Assembly: GCA_024234675.1 (NCBI GenBank)
Contig: JACKNU010000001.1
Location: 620,001-684,000, forward strand
DNA length: 64,000 nucleotides
Source of the DNA: Pseudomonadales bacterium
Lineage (GTDB): Bacteria; Pseudomonadota; Gammaproteobacteria; Pseudomonadales; Halieaceae
Direction: 5' to 3'
Shown here: positions 33,036-40,734 of the stretch, in pieces
How the letters are laid out: the number at the start of each line of letters is the position of its first letter
Position numbering within the stretch: the first letter of the stretch is position 1
The notes under the pieces: model-generated
The model's input: the letters and a program-made list of their open reading frames with translations, nothing else
Told to the model about the DNA's origin: nothing
The model's database searches: none
Program-made: the position numbers and the translations under genes

Positions 33036-33857
33036 TCAGTGCGGGCCCTGGGGATAAAGCAGTTGCAGCCAGGGGCTGCTCTGGAAAGGTCGCCAGTCAT
33101 CGGGATGGATGGCCAGTCGCTCCGCCACCAGAAACCAGATGGCCGGGTTGAGGGTCATGCCGCAGTGGCTGCCGCGCACCCTTATACTCTGGCTGCGCTC
33201 GTGCCCCGGGTCGCTCTGCACCGTGGTCTGCCAGTTGACGATGCCGTCGCCCTTGGAATAGATCGCGGTATTGGGTACCGGCGGAGCCAGGTGGATGCGG
33301 TCCTGCGCTATGGGAATATCCTCGCTGGGATTGAGCGCATTGAACAGGCGCGCGGGCACCGAGGCGGTCATCCTGCCGCGACCGAAGGGGCTGCCCAGGG
33401 AGATGACCTGGCGCACCCGGTCGGGAAACTCCCGCGCCAGTTCCCTGGCGAAGATACCCCCCAGGCTGTGCCCCACCAGCGACACCGGGCCCTGGTAGCG
33501 CTCCGACAGAAACTGGATGCGCTGCTGCAGGCCCTCCAGCACCCCCTCACGGGGCCCCAGGTTGCGGCCCAGGCCCCAGCCGTGCACCGAGTAGTTCAGG
33601 CCGCTGATGAAACGGCGCATGGCCGCGTTGTAACCGTCATCCCCCATGAAACCCGGCAGTACCATGACCGGGTGGCCATCGCCCCTGGGCGCAATCCTGG
33701 CCAGGCGCTTGCGACTGATGTTGAGGGAAATGATCTCGATGACGGCCCGGTGGGCCTCGGTCAGGGACAGCAATGCGTGGGGCGGCGGCATGTAGGGCTC
33801 CGCCGCTGCATCCTGCAGCGGCGCGACCCTGCCATTCAGTCTTCGCTTTCCAGCCAT
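33036..33857 (-). CDS. alpha/beta-hydrolase lipase/esterase
   Basis: The start is ATG 33857, with AAGGAG 7 nt upstream; a TTG 18 nt further would include that site. The 273-residue product has the nucleophile elbow VGHSLGGIFARE (Ser131), an HPVMVLPGFMGDDG oxyanion-loop region near residue 62, and a late GSHCGM containing the likely catalytic His; the Asp is probably in YSKGDGIVNWQ. No signal peptide is seen, so it acts in the cytosol, or the chain is exported by another route. It is convergent with the radical SAM gene (29 nt gap). Confidence 0.88.
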   Translation of the reverse strand: MAGKRRLNGRVAPLQDAAAEPYMPPPHALLSLTEAHRAVIEIISLNISRKRLARIAPRGDGHPVMVLPGFMGDDGYNAAMRRFISGLNYSVHGWGLGRNLGPREGVLEGLQQRIQFLSERYQGPVSLVGHSLGGIFARELAREFPDRVRQVISLGSPFGRGRMTASVPARLFNALNPSEDIPIAQDRIHLAPPVPNTAIYSKGDGIVNWQTTVQSDPGHERSQSIRVRGSHCGMTLNPAIWFLVAERLAIHPDDWRPFQSSPWLQLLYPQGPH

Positions 33858-33938
33858 CCCGGGCTCCTTGCACAATCAGACCTGCTGGCACAAGCATAGC
33901 CAATATGTCCAGGCGGCGAAAGTGCCGGCAGCGGGCGC

Positions 33939-34463
33939 TCAGAGCCGGGAAAATTCCTTGTTCAGCTCGAACTGGCGCGAGGTGACATAGGATTCCATGT
34001 CCTGGACGCGCTGCAGGGCCGTCTCCAGGCGCTCCCTGGCGCGCTGCAGCCTGACCGTGCTGCTGTCGCTGTAGCGAAATACCTTGCGCGGCCGGTAGTC
34101 GTGATAGCGCTCGTCGTACTCCAGCTCCACCTCGGCCTCGTCAAAATCGTCCAGGTCGCGATAGCTGCCGGAGGCGCTGCGGCGGGCCGGCCGCGGGGCC
34201 AGCAACACCCAAGCGGCCAGGTAGGCCCACAGGGCGAGGAAACCGCCGGTGAACAGGAATGCGCCCACCCAGCCGAGTCGCACCACCCAGTGGGCTACGT
34301 CCCAGTGGTCGGCCAGGCCGGCGCAGACGCCGGCGACCTTGCCGTCGCGGGTATTGCGGTAGAGATTCATTCCCCAGCCGTTGCGACGCCTGGCGCTGAA
34401 ACCGCGCCGGCGGCGCCGATAGTGTCTGTCGTGGCGCCGGTCGCGCCGGGATTGCTCGCTCAT
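33939..34463 (-). CDS. pspC: phage shock protein C, extended form
   Basis: The 174-residue product has an Arg-rich N-terminal extension of about 30 residues, the PspC domain (32-95, NLYRNTRDGKVAGVCAGLADHWDV and a membrane helix), and a C-terminal coiled-coil of about 45 residues. E. coli PspC is about 119 residues, so both ends are longer. The AAGGAG 6 nt before the ATG proves the long start. PspC and PspB sit in the inner membrane and relieve PspA inhibition of PspF under envelope stress. The gene follows pspB by 3 nt. Confidence 0.92.
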   Translation of the reverse strand: MSEQSRRDRRHDRHYRRRRRGFSARRRNGWGMNLYRNTRDGKVAGVCAGLADHWDVAHWVVRLGWVGAFLFTGGFLALWAYLAAWVLLAPRPARRSASGSYRDLDDFDEAEVELEYDERYHDYRPRKVFRYSDSSTVRLQRARERLETALQRVQDMESYVTSRQFELNKEFSRL

Positions 34464-34466
34464 GGC

Positions 34467-34736
34467 CTACTCCTTGTCCGTTTCGCGGCGAGAGTCGCCG
34501 CGCCTCACCTGCTGGCGCCAGTCCCTGTGGTCGGCGTCCAGGATAGCTTCCAGGGCGCCTATGCGCTCGCTGAGCTTGTCCACGGTCTCCAGCATATGTT
34601 CCACCGACTCCCGGTCTTCGCGCGTCAGGCTCCGGGATGAACGGTTCACGCTGCGGTAGTGCATGGTGATCCACATCGGCGCCACGATAACGAGGAACAG
34701 GATGGTGGGAACAAACATGAATTTCCAGAATTCCAT
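34467..34736 (-). CDS. pspB: phage shock protein B
   Basis: The 89-residue product has a single N-terminal membrane helix (FMFVPTILFLVIVAPMWITMHY, about residues 6-27; the motif spans the helix) followed by a charged coiled-coil (DRESVEHMLETVDKLSERIGALEAILD). This matches PspB in length and layout. With PspC it senses inner-membrane stress and binds PspA. AAGGAAAG precedes the ATG. The operon order on this strand is pspA, pspB, pspC, with 82 nt between pspA and pspB. Confidence 0.94.
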   Translation of the reverse strand: MEFWKFMFVPTILFLVIVAPMWITMHYRSVNRSSRSLTREDRESVEHMLETVDKLSERIGALEAILDADHRDWRQQVRRGDSRRETDKE

Positions 34737-34818
34737 TAGTACTTTCCTTGGGCAGCGCCTGGCATGCGCCTCATGCTGCCATGGTCGGGTTCATTAGCCA
34801 AACACACCGGGGCGGGGC

Positions 34819-35496
34819 TCAGTTGTCCCCGGGCCTGTGCAGCTCGGCCTTGAGGCGCTCCAGTTCCTCATTGATCTGGGCGTCCTCCTGCAGGGCGTCG
34901 ATTTCCGTCGCCAGGTCCGGCGCCACGTCCCGCCCCAAGTCCATGGACTCCAGCTGGCTCTCCAGGTTGTCCATGCGACGCTCGAAATACTCGAAGCGGG
35001 TGAAGGCATTGTCCAGGGCATCGCGCTGCATCTGCCGCTTGACCTTGATCCGCGATTCCACGGTCTGGCTGCGCATCAGCATGGCCTTCTGCTTGGCCCG
35101 GGCGTCGGTCAGTTTCTGCTGCAACTTGGCCACCTCGTCGTTCAACTGGGCGATATGCTCGTCGGTGGCCTCCAGTTCCGCGGTCACGATGGCCACCTCC
35201 TCCTCGATGGCCCGCTTTTCCTGCAGCGCCGCCCGGGCCAGGTCCTCGCGGTTCTTGCTCACGGCCAGGCGCGCCTTGTCCTCCCAGTTGCGGGCCTCGT
35301 CCCGCACCTGCTCCAGGCGCCGGGCCGCGGCCTTGCGGTCGGCCAGCACCCGCGCGGAGGAACTGCGCACCTCCACCAGGGTGTCTTCCATCTCCTGGAT
35401 AATGAGGCGGATCATCTTTTCGGGATCCTCCGCCTGGTCCAGCATGGAATTGATATTGGAATTGATGATGTCGGTCATGCGGGAAAATATGCCCAT
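34819..35496 (-). CDS. pspA: phage shock protein A
   Basis: ATG 35496 (GGAG 7-10 nt upstream) gives 225 residues starting MGIFSRMTDIINSNINSMLD, the amphipathic N-terminal helix that binds stressed membranes. The remainder is the long coiled-coil of the PspA/Vipp1 (ESCRT-III-like) family; the C-terminal helix region is short. PspA both inhibits PspF and forms membrane-supporting assemblies. An in-frame start at 35523 is rejected because it overlaps the ribosome-binding site. Confidence 0.96.
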   Translation of the reverse strand: MGIFSRMTDIINSNINSMLDQAEDPEKMIRLIIQEMEDTLVEVRSSSARVLADRKAAARRLEQVRDEARNWEDKARLAVSKNREDLARAALQEKRAIEEEVAIVTAELEATDEHIAQLNDEVAKLQQKLTDARAKQKAMLMRSQTVESRIKVKRQMQRDALDNAFTRFEYFERRMDNLESQLESMDLGRDVAPDLATEIDALQEDAQINEELERLKAELHRPGDN

Positions 35497-35558
35497 GGTG
35501 CCTCTCCTCGAAATGTAACCCACCGGCCGCGCCGGTATGCTTTGCTCTCCCTACGCGT

Positions 35559-35621
35559 TACAGGAAGCATGCCAGGAAAGTTATTAATTGTTATTTATCA
35601 TGTTTATACAACTTATTGTTA
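35559..35621 (-). promoter_or_regulatory. sigma-54-type pspA promoter with possible IHF site
   Basis: On the minus strand TGGCATGCTTCCTGTA (35574-35559) has the GG-N10-G(C/T) spacing of a -24/-12 promoter; the -12 dinucleotide is GT instead of GC. It lies about 60 nt upstream of pspA. The AT-rich segment behind it contains TAACAATAAGTTG (35621-35609), one mismatch from the IHF consensus WATCAANNNNTTR. Both are expected for a PspF-activated promoter; they also lie in the leader region of pspF. Confidence 0.6.
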
Positions 35622-35708
35622 ATTTCATATCTAGAATAGATTTCATTATTAAGGCTATATATGCCATTTTAATTGGGATTATTTACCTTTTTTAGGTATA
35701 TTTCACCC

Positions 35709-36728
35709 ATGAGAACCCAGACCACCATGATCGGTAATTCCACGGCCCTGGCCGGGGCGCTGGAGCGGCTGTCCAGTCTGGCCGCAATCAACCGCCCCAT
35801 CCTGGTCATGGGCGAGCGCGGCACGGGCAAGGAGCTGGCGGCGGAGCGACTTCACTACCTGTCCGCCCGCTGGGACGCCCCGCTGGTCAAGGTCAACTGC
35901 GCCGCCATGGCGGAAAGCCTGCTGGAGTCCGAGCTGTTCGGGCACGAGGCCGGCGCTTTTACCGGCGCCACCCGCAGCCAGCGCGGGCGCTTCGAACGCG
36001 CCGACGGCGGCACCCTGTTCCTGGATGAACTGGCTACCATGTCCGTGCGCCTGCAGGAAAAACTGTTGCGGCTGGTGGAGTACGGTGAATTCGAGCGCCT
36101 GGGGGGCCAACAGACCCTGCAGGTGGACGTGCGCGTTATCGCCGCCACCAATGTGGACCTGCGGGCACTGGCGCGGGACGGGCGCTTCCGGGCGGACCTG
36201 CTGGACCGGCTGAGTTTCGACGTGGTCCACCTGCCGGCGCTGCGCCAACGACCCGGGGACATACCCGAGCTGGCCCAGCATTTCGCGGTGCAACTGTGCT
36301 CCGAGCTTGGGTGGGAGCTGTTTGCCGGGTTCACCGCCCAGTCCATGGCCAGCCTGCAAAACTACAGTTGGCCCGGCAATGTGCGCGAACTCAAGAATGC
36401 CGTGGAGCGCTCACTGTTTCGCTGGGGGGACCCACTGCAACCGGTGGCCGAGGTGGTGATCGACCCGTTCCAATCACCCTACCCCGACTCGCCTCCGGCG
36501 GCGCCCGCGACGGCGCCCGTCGACTCCCGGGGCGAGGCCCCGCTGGGAGACTTCACGACCCGGCTGGCGCAGATCGAGAAGCAGTTGTTGCGGGAGGCCC
36601 TGCGGGAACACGGCGAGCACCAGGGTCGCACCGCGCAAGCCCTGGGACTGAGCTACGACCAGTTGCGCCACCTGATACGCAAGCACGGCCTGGCGCGGCG
36701 CGCGCGCCGGAAAAAATCTGGCGCCTGA
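35709..36728 (+). CDS. pspF: PspF, sigma-54 enhancer-binding activator
   Basis: The 339-residue product starts directly with the AAA+ domain: Walker A GERGTGKE (near residue 39), the sigma-54 contact loop GAFTGA, Walker B GGTLFLDELATM, and the sensor R finger region. A Fis-type HTH ends the protein (EHGEHQGRTAQALGLSYDQLRHLI). There is no N-terminal receiver domain, as in PspF. It is divergent from pspA, which it should activate. Between the AAA+ and HTH domains is a Pro/Ala-rich linker (about 255-280). Confidence 0.95.
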   Translation: MRTQTTMIGNSTALAGALERLSSLAAINRPILVMGERGTGKELAAERLHYLSARWDAPLVKVNCAAMAESLLESELFGHEAGAFTGATRSQRGRFERADGGTLFLDELATMSVRLQEKLLRLVEYGEFERLGGQQTLQVDVRVIAATNVDLRALARDGRFRADLLDRLSFDVVHLPALRQRPGDIPELAQHFAVQLCSELGWELFAGFTAQSMASLQNYSWPGNVRELKNAVERSLFRWGDPLQPVAEVVIDPFQSPYPDSPPAAPATAPVDSRGEAPLGDFTTRLAQIEKQLLREALREHGEHQGRTAQALGLSYDQLRHLIRKHGLARRARRKKSGA

Positions 36729-36793
36729 GCGCAGCACGGCACGCCAAAATCTGCAATACTTCGCTGCCTCAAAAACCCTAAAAGGAGTACACC

Positions 36794-38248
36794 ATGCAAC
36801 TTTCCGACGCCGGCCTGCTGAAGAACAAGGCCTATATCGATGGCCAGTGGGTAGACGCCGACGACGGCGCCACCTTTGCGGTGACCAATCCCGCCAATGG
36901 CGAGCTGATCACGGAAGTTGCCAAGGTGGGTGCAGCAGAGACCGCCCGGGCCATCAGCGCCGCCCGGCGCGCCATGCGTGACTGGGCCCGGCAACCGGCC
37001 AAGGCCCGCGCCAATATCCTGCGCAAGTGGTTCGACCTGATGATGCAGCACCAGGAAGACCTGGCCATCATCATGACCGCCGAACAGGGCAAGGTGCTGG
37101 CCGAGTCCCGCGGCGAGATCGCCTACGGCGCGGCCTTTGTGGAGTGGTTTGGCGAGCAGGCCAAGCGCATAGACGGCGATGTCATTCCCGGCCCTTCCCC
37201 CGACAAACGCATCGTCTGTATCAAGCAGCCGGTGGGTGTGGTCGCGGCCATCACCCCCTGGAACTTTCCCAACGCCATGATCGCGCGCAAGGCGGCGCCC
37301 GCCCTGGCAGCGGGCTGCAGCATCGTCATCAAGCCGGCCTCCGAGACCCCGCTGTCCGCCTTTGCCATGGCCGAACTGGCGGAACGCGCCGGGGTACCCG
37401 CCGGGGTCCTCAACGTGGTCGCCGGCAGCTCGGGCGCCATAGGCGGCGAACTCACCAGCAATCCCATCGTGCGCAAGGTCACCTTCACCGGCTCTACCCC
37501 CGTGGGCAAGATGCTGCTGGAACAGTGTGCCGCCACCGTGAAAAAGACCTCCATGGAACTGGGCGGCAATGCCCCCTTCATCGTGTTCGACGATGCCGAC
37601 CTGGATGCCGCGGTCGAGGGCGCGATGATCTCCAAATACCGCAACGCCGGCCAGACCTGCGTCTGCTCCAACCGCCTGTTCGTGCAGGACGGCGTGCACG
37701 ACGCCTTTGTGGAAAAACTGACCGCGGCCACGGCGGCCCTCAAGGTGGGCGATGGTATGCACGACGGCATCACCATCGGCCCGCTGGTCAACGCCAAGGC
37801 GGTGGAGGACGTGGACAAACTGGTGCAGGAGTCAATCGCCCAGGGCGCCAGCGTGGCCCTGGGAGGGGGCCGCCATGAACTGGGTGGCTGTTTCTACCAG
37901 CCGACAGTGCTGACCGGGGTGAACGCCAGGATGGCCGTATTCCGCAACGAAATCTTCGGGCCGGTGGCGCCGGTGGTGCGCTTCTCCACCGAGGAGGAGG
38001 TGATCGCCATGGCCAACGACACCGAATTCGGCCTGGCCTCATATTTTTATACCCGGGATATCGGCCGGGTATGGCGCGTCGCCGAGGCGCTGGAATACGG
38101 CATCGTCGGCATCAACGAGGGCATCATCTCCAATGAAATGGCCCCCTTCGGCGGCATCAAGGAGTCGGGCTCGGGCCGGGAGGGCTCCAAATACGGCATC
38201 GACGATTATGTCGAGGTGAAGTACATGCTGATGGGCGGGCTGGAATAG
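36794..38248 (+). CDS. gabD: NAD(P)-dependent succinate-semialdehyde dehydrogenase
   Basis: The 484-residue product is a typical GabD: MQLSDAGLLKNKAYIDGQWV at the start, PWNFPNAMIARKAAPALAAG, catalytic Glu in MELGGNAP and catalytic Cys in NAGQTCVCSNR. C-terminal PFGGIKESGSGREGSKYGIDDYVEVKY also fits GabD. It oxidises succinate semialdehyde to succinate, connecting GABA or related amino-acid breakdown to the TCA cycle. AAAGGAGTA is the ribosome-binding site. An omega-aminotransferase 8 kb away could provide semialdehydes. Confidence 0.95.
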   Translation: MQLSDAGLLKNKAYIDGQWVDADDGATFAVTNPANGELITEVAKVGAAETARAISAARRAMRDWARQPAKARANILRKWFDLMMQHQEDLAIIMTAEQGKVLAESRGEIAYGAAFVEWFGEQAKRIDGDVIPGPSPDKRIVCIKQPVGVVAAITPWNFPNAMIARKAAPALAAGCSIVIKPASETPLSAFAMAELAERAGVPAGVLNVVAGSSGAIGGELTSNPIVRKVTFTGSTPVGKMLLEQCAATVKKTSMELGGNAPFIVFDDADLDAAVEGAMISKYRNAGQTCVCSNRLFVQDGVHDAFVEKLTAATAALKVGDGMHDGITIGPLVNAKAVEDVDKLVQESIAQGASVALGGGRHELGGCFYQPTVLTGVNARMAVFRNEIFGPVAPVVRFSTEEEVIAMANDTEFGLASYFYTRDIGRVWRVAEALEYGIVGINEGIISNEMAPFGGIKESGSGREGSKYGIDDYVEVKYMLMGGLE

Positions 38249-38276
38249 CCCGCCACGGTCCGGGATGGCGGGCGCT

Positions 38277-39485
38277 TCAGCAGACGATTCCCCGCCCCTG
38301 CAAGTCGGCGATGGTTGCGGCATCCAGGCCCAGGTCGGCGAGAATCCCCACGCTGTGTTGTCCCACCTCCGGCGCCGGCGAGGGGCTGCGTTTCTTCGCC
38401 CCGGTCACGTACAGCGGGCTGTTCACCGTGCGCCCGCTGCCGTCGCTGAAATCACTGAACAGCCCGGCGGCAGCCACCTGCTCACACTGCAGGTGATCCA
38501 CCGCTTTCGCCACCCGGCCGCAGGTGATCCCGTGCTGGGCAAAGCTCGCCTCCCAGTAATTCCAATCCTGTTGCGCGATGGCCTCCCTCACCATGGCCGT
38601 GAGCTCGCGGTTGTGCTCATGGCGGCTTGTCGTATCGGCGAAGCGGGGGTCGTCCAGCCACTCCCCATGGCCCAGGCAACGGGCCAGGCGCGGCCAGGCG
38701 GCATCCTGCACCTGGGGCAGGATGGTGAGCAGGAACCAGCGGTCGTCGCGACAGCGATAGAGCTGGGTAAAGGTGCTGCGCTTCTCTGAATCGAGGCGCA
38801 CATCCATGTTGGCGCCATCCAGGGCTGCCTGCACATTAAAGCCATTGGCCCACAGGCCGTTGGCCAGCAGCGAACTGCCGACCATGCAGCCCTCCCCGGT
38901 GCGCTGGCGCTGGTACAGGGCGGTAACGATAGCGCCGTAGAGGCTGCAGGCGGACATGTGATCGCCCATACCCGGTACCGACACCCCGGGCGGGGTATCG
39001 CTGGAAGCCCGCACGGAATCCATCAAGCCGGAGCGGGCCCACCAGGCGGTGGCATCATAACCGGTATTGCCCGCTTCCGGGCCGGCTTCGCCGTAGGGGG
39101 TGAGCGAGGCATAGATCAGCCTCGGGTTGAGCGCCCTGATGTCCGGGTATCGCAGCTGCAGCTTTTCCCGCACCGCCAGCGGATAGTTGGTAATGAAAAC
39201 GTCCGCGCGGCCGACCAGTTGCTCCAGTACCGCCCTTGCTTCAGGCTGCTTGAGATCCAGCGCCAGGCTCTCCTTGCCACGGTTGGTCAGCCGCCAGGGG
39301 TAATTGCTCTCACATCGCGGCACCCCCGGCAGGTGCTTGAGCTTGCGGTAGCCATCGCCGCCTGGCGGCTCGATCTTGATCACCCGGGCGCCGAAGTCAG
39401 CCAGTATGGTGCCGGCCGCCGGACCGGCAATAAAGCTGGCGCAATCGATCACCAGCAGATCATCAAACAGGGATTGCTCGGTCAT
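38277..39485 (-). CDS. family III CoA transferase (CaiB/BaiF type)
   Basis: ATG 39485 with GGGAGA just upstream gives 402 residues. The N-terminal LLVIDCASFIAGPAAGTILADFGARVIKIEPPGGDGYR and the GMGDHMSACSLYGAIVTALYQRQRTGEG region (with the probable catalytic Asp of the GD pair) mark the family. It moves CoA between carboxylic acids without a free energy cost. It is convergent with gabD and followed upstream by a REP-like repeat and a crotonase-like gene on the same strand, so the pair may act on one substrate. Confidence 0.92.
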   Translation of the reverse strand: MTEQSLFDDLLVIDCASFIAGPAAGTILADFGARVIKIEPPGGDGYRKLKHLPGVPRCESNYPWRLTNRGKESLALDLKQPEARAVLEQLVGRADVFITNYPLAVREKLQLRYPDIRALNPRLIYASLTPYGEAGPEAGNTGYDATAWWARSGLMDSVRASSDTPPGVSVPGMGDHMSACSLYGAIVTALYQRQRTGEGCMVGSSLLANGLWANGFNVQAALDGANMDVRLDSEKRSTFTQLYRCRDDRWFLLTILPQVQDAAWPRLARCLGHGEWLDDPRFADTTSRHEHNRELTAMVREAIAQQDWNYWEASFAQHGITCGRVAKAVDHLQCEQVAAAGLFSDFSDGSGRTVNSPLYVTGAKKRSPSPAPEVGQHSVGILADLGLDAATIADLQGRGIVC

Positions 39486-39509
39486 GTGGATCTCCCGTGT
39501 AGAACACCC

Positions 39510-39620
39510 GGTCGAATAAATTCGACCGTACAGGTGGCGCAAATCTGCCGTTTTCGTGTAGGGCGGAATTCATTCTGCCATGCGCAGCCCGATGGTCGAA
39601 TGAATTCGACCCTACAGGCA
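39510..39620. repeat. three REP-like palindromes with CTACAGG-type tails
   Basis: Three short palindromes lie between the CoA transferase and crotonase-like genes: GGTCGAATAAATTCGACC followed by GTACAGG (about 39513-39537), an inverted copy TGTAGGGCGGAATTCATTCTGCC (about 39558-39580), and GGTCGAATGAATTCGACC followed by CTACAGG (about 39593-39617). All have the same core (AATNAATTC) and the same tail, orientations +, -, +. This is the form of REP/BIME elements mobilised by RAYT transposases. Confidence 0.75.
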
Positions 39621-39630
39621 GTGCCGGCTG

Positions 39631-40485
39631 TCATGTTTTGCGATCCCGTCCCTGGGGAATATTGCGACCGCTGTCGCGCCACTCCACCGCTGCGGCAAAG
39701 CCGTTGGCCTCGGCGTATTCCTTGAACCACATGCCCTCCGGCGAGTGCCGGGTGATGCCGTCGAACAGGGTGGCGATCATCTGGGTATTGGCCATGCCCA
39801 TGTTTTCGTAGGCCTGGTTGATCATCAGCTTCTGCATCATCAGCTGGTTGCGCGGCACGCCGGCCATGCGCTCGGCCAGTTGCAGTACCCTCCCCTCCAG
39901 GGCCGCCGGTGCCACCGCGTCCAGCACCAGCCCCATGTCCTTCGCTTCGCGGCCGGTGACCAGGTCCCCGGTGAGCAGCATGCGCTTGGCTTTTTCCGCA
40001 CCCAGGCGATACACCCACATGGCCGTAGTCGGACAGCCCCAGACCCGGGCCGGGGGATAACCGATACGGGCCTCTTCCTCCATGAGGACGAAATCGCAGG
40101 CCAGGGCGATATCCGAGCCGCCGGCGACCGCCACGTGGTGTACCTTGGCGATGGTCGGTTTGTAACTGCGCCACAGGGAGCTGAAATGGTCGGTGCAGGC
40201 TTTCATGTGGCGGTAATCCCGCATGGGGTCCCAGGGCATCTCCTGCACCCCGGCATTCGCGCCCGGGGCCTCGGCGAAATCCTTGAGATCGTAGCCCGAG
40301 CAGAAGCCCCTGCCCTCCCCCTGCAGGATGATGACATGCACCGCGTCGTCGTCATTGGCCAGCGCCACCGCCGCGGATATCTCCGCGGGCATCTCTGCGG
40401 ATATGGCGTTGAGGCGCTCGGGCCGGTTGAGGGTAATACGGGCGATGCGCCCGGCGGTTTCGTAGCGTATTGCGGAAAACGTCAC
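39631..40485 (-). CDS. crotonase-superfamily protein with altered catalytic residues
   Basis: The 284-residue product (GTG start) has the crotonase fold: ARITLNRPERLNAIS at the start, oxyanion-hole GEGRGFCSGYDLKDF, and AVAGGSDIALACDFVLMEEEARIGYPPARVWG. Where enoyl-CoA hydratase has its two catalytic Glu residues (GGGCELA and QPEILLG), this protein has Asp and, by my alignment, Ala. It is therefore probably not a standard hydratase; isomerase, hydrolase or another activity is possible. The stop lies in the edge of the REP-like repeat region. Confidence 0.85.
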   Translation of the reverse strand: MTFSAIRYETAGRIARITLNRPERLNAISAEMPAEISAAVALANDDDAVHVIILQGEGRGFCSGYDLKDFAEAPGANAGVQEMPWDPMRDYRHMKACTDHFSSLWRSYKPTIAKVHHVAVAGGSDIALACDFVLMEEEARIGYPPARVWGCPTTAMWVYRLGAEKAKRMLLTGDLVTGREAKDMGLVLDAVAPAALEGRVLQLAERMAGVPRNQLMMQKLMINQAYENMGMANTQMIATLFDGITRHSPEGMWFKEYAEANGFAAAVEWRDSGRNIPQGRDRKT

Positions 40486-40543
40486 GTTGCTATCCCGGAA
40501 AGAAAAAAGTCCATATACCTGACACTCCGTGCAGGGCGGGCAG

Positions 40544-40729
40544 CTAGCGGGTCTCGACCTTCTGTTTGCCGCAGCGACTGCAGCGCCATACGGTAACCAG
40601 CTTGCCCTGTTTCACGTCAAATTGCTTGTCCTTGTCCACCACCCACTTGTGATGCCCGTGGCGGCACAGGGTCTTGCCCTTGTGCTGGTCCTTGAGCGAG
40701 GGCCGGCGAAAGGGAAGGATGTCCCCCAC
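40544..40729 (-). CDS. small zinc-ribbon-like protein, glpK-linked
   Basis: A GTG 5 nt after the glpK stop codon opens a 61-codon frame; a longer in-frame extension would lie antisense-free but inside glpK and is not credible. The product has CRHGHHKW (near residue 23) and WRCSRCGKQK (near residue 50), which would make a Cys/His zinc site, plus a KQGKLVTV strand. I recall similar proteins of about 60 residues in Pseudomonas and relatives, all without a function. It is very basic and may bind nucleic acid. It is probably translated by reinitiation after glpK. Confidence 0.7.
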   Translation of the reverse strand: MGDILPFRRPSLKDQHKGKTLCRHGHHKWVVDKDKQFDVKQGKLVTVWRCSRCGKQKVETR

Positions 40730-40734
40730 GCCCG

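Noticed and set aside
32157..33899. Long plus-strand open frame of 580 codons
   Set aside because: It runs out of frame through the radical SAM gene and then antisense through the lipase gene; composition (Pro/Gly/Arg/His) is not protein-like.
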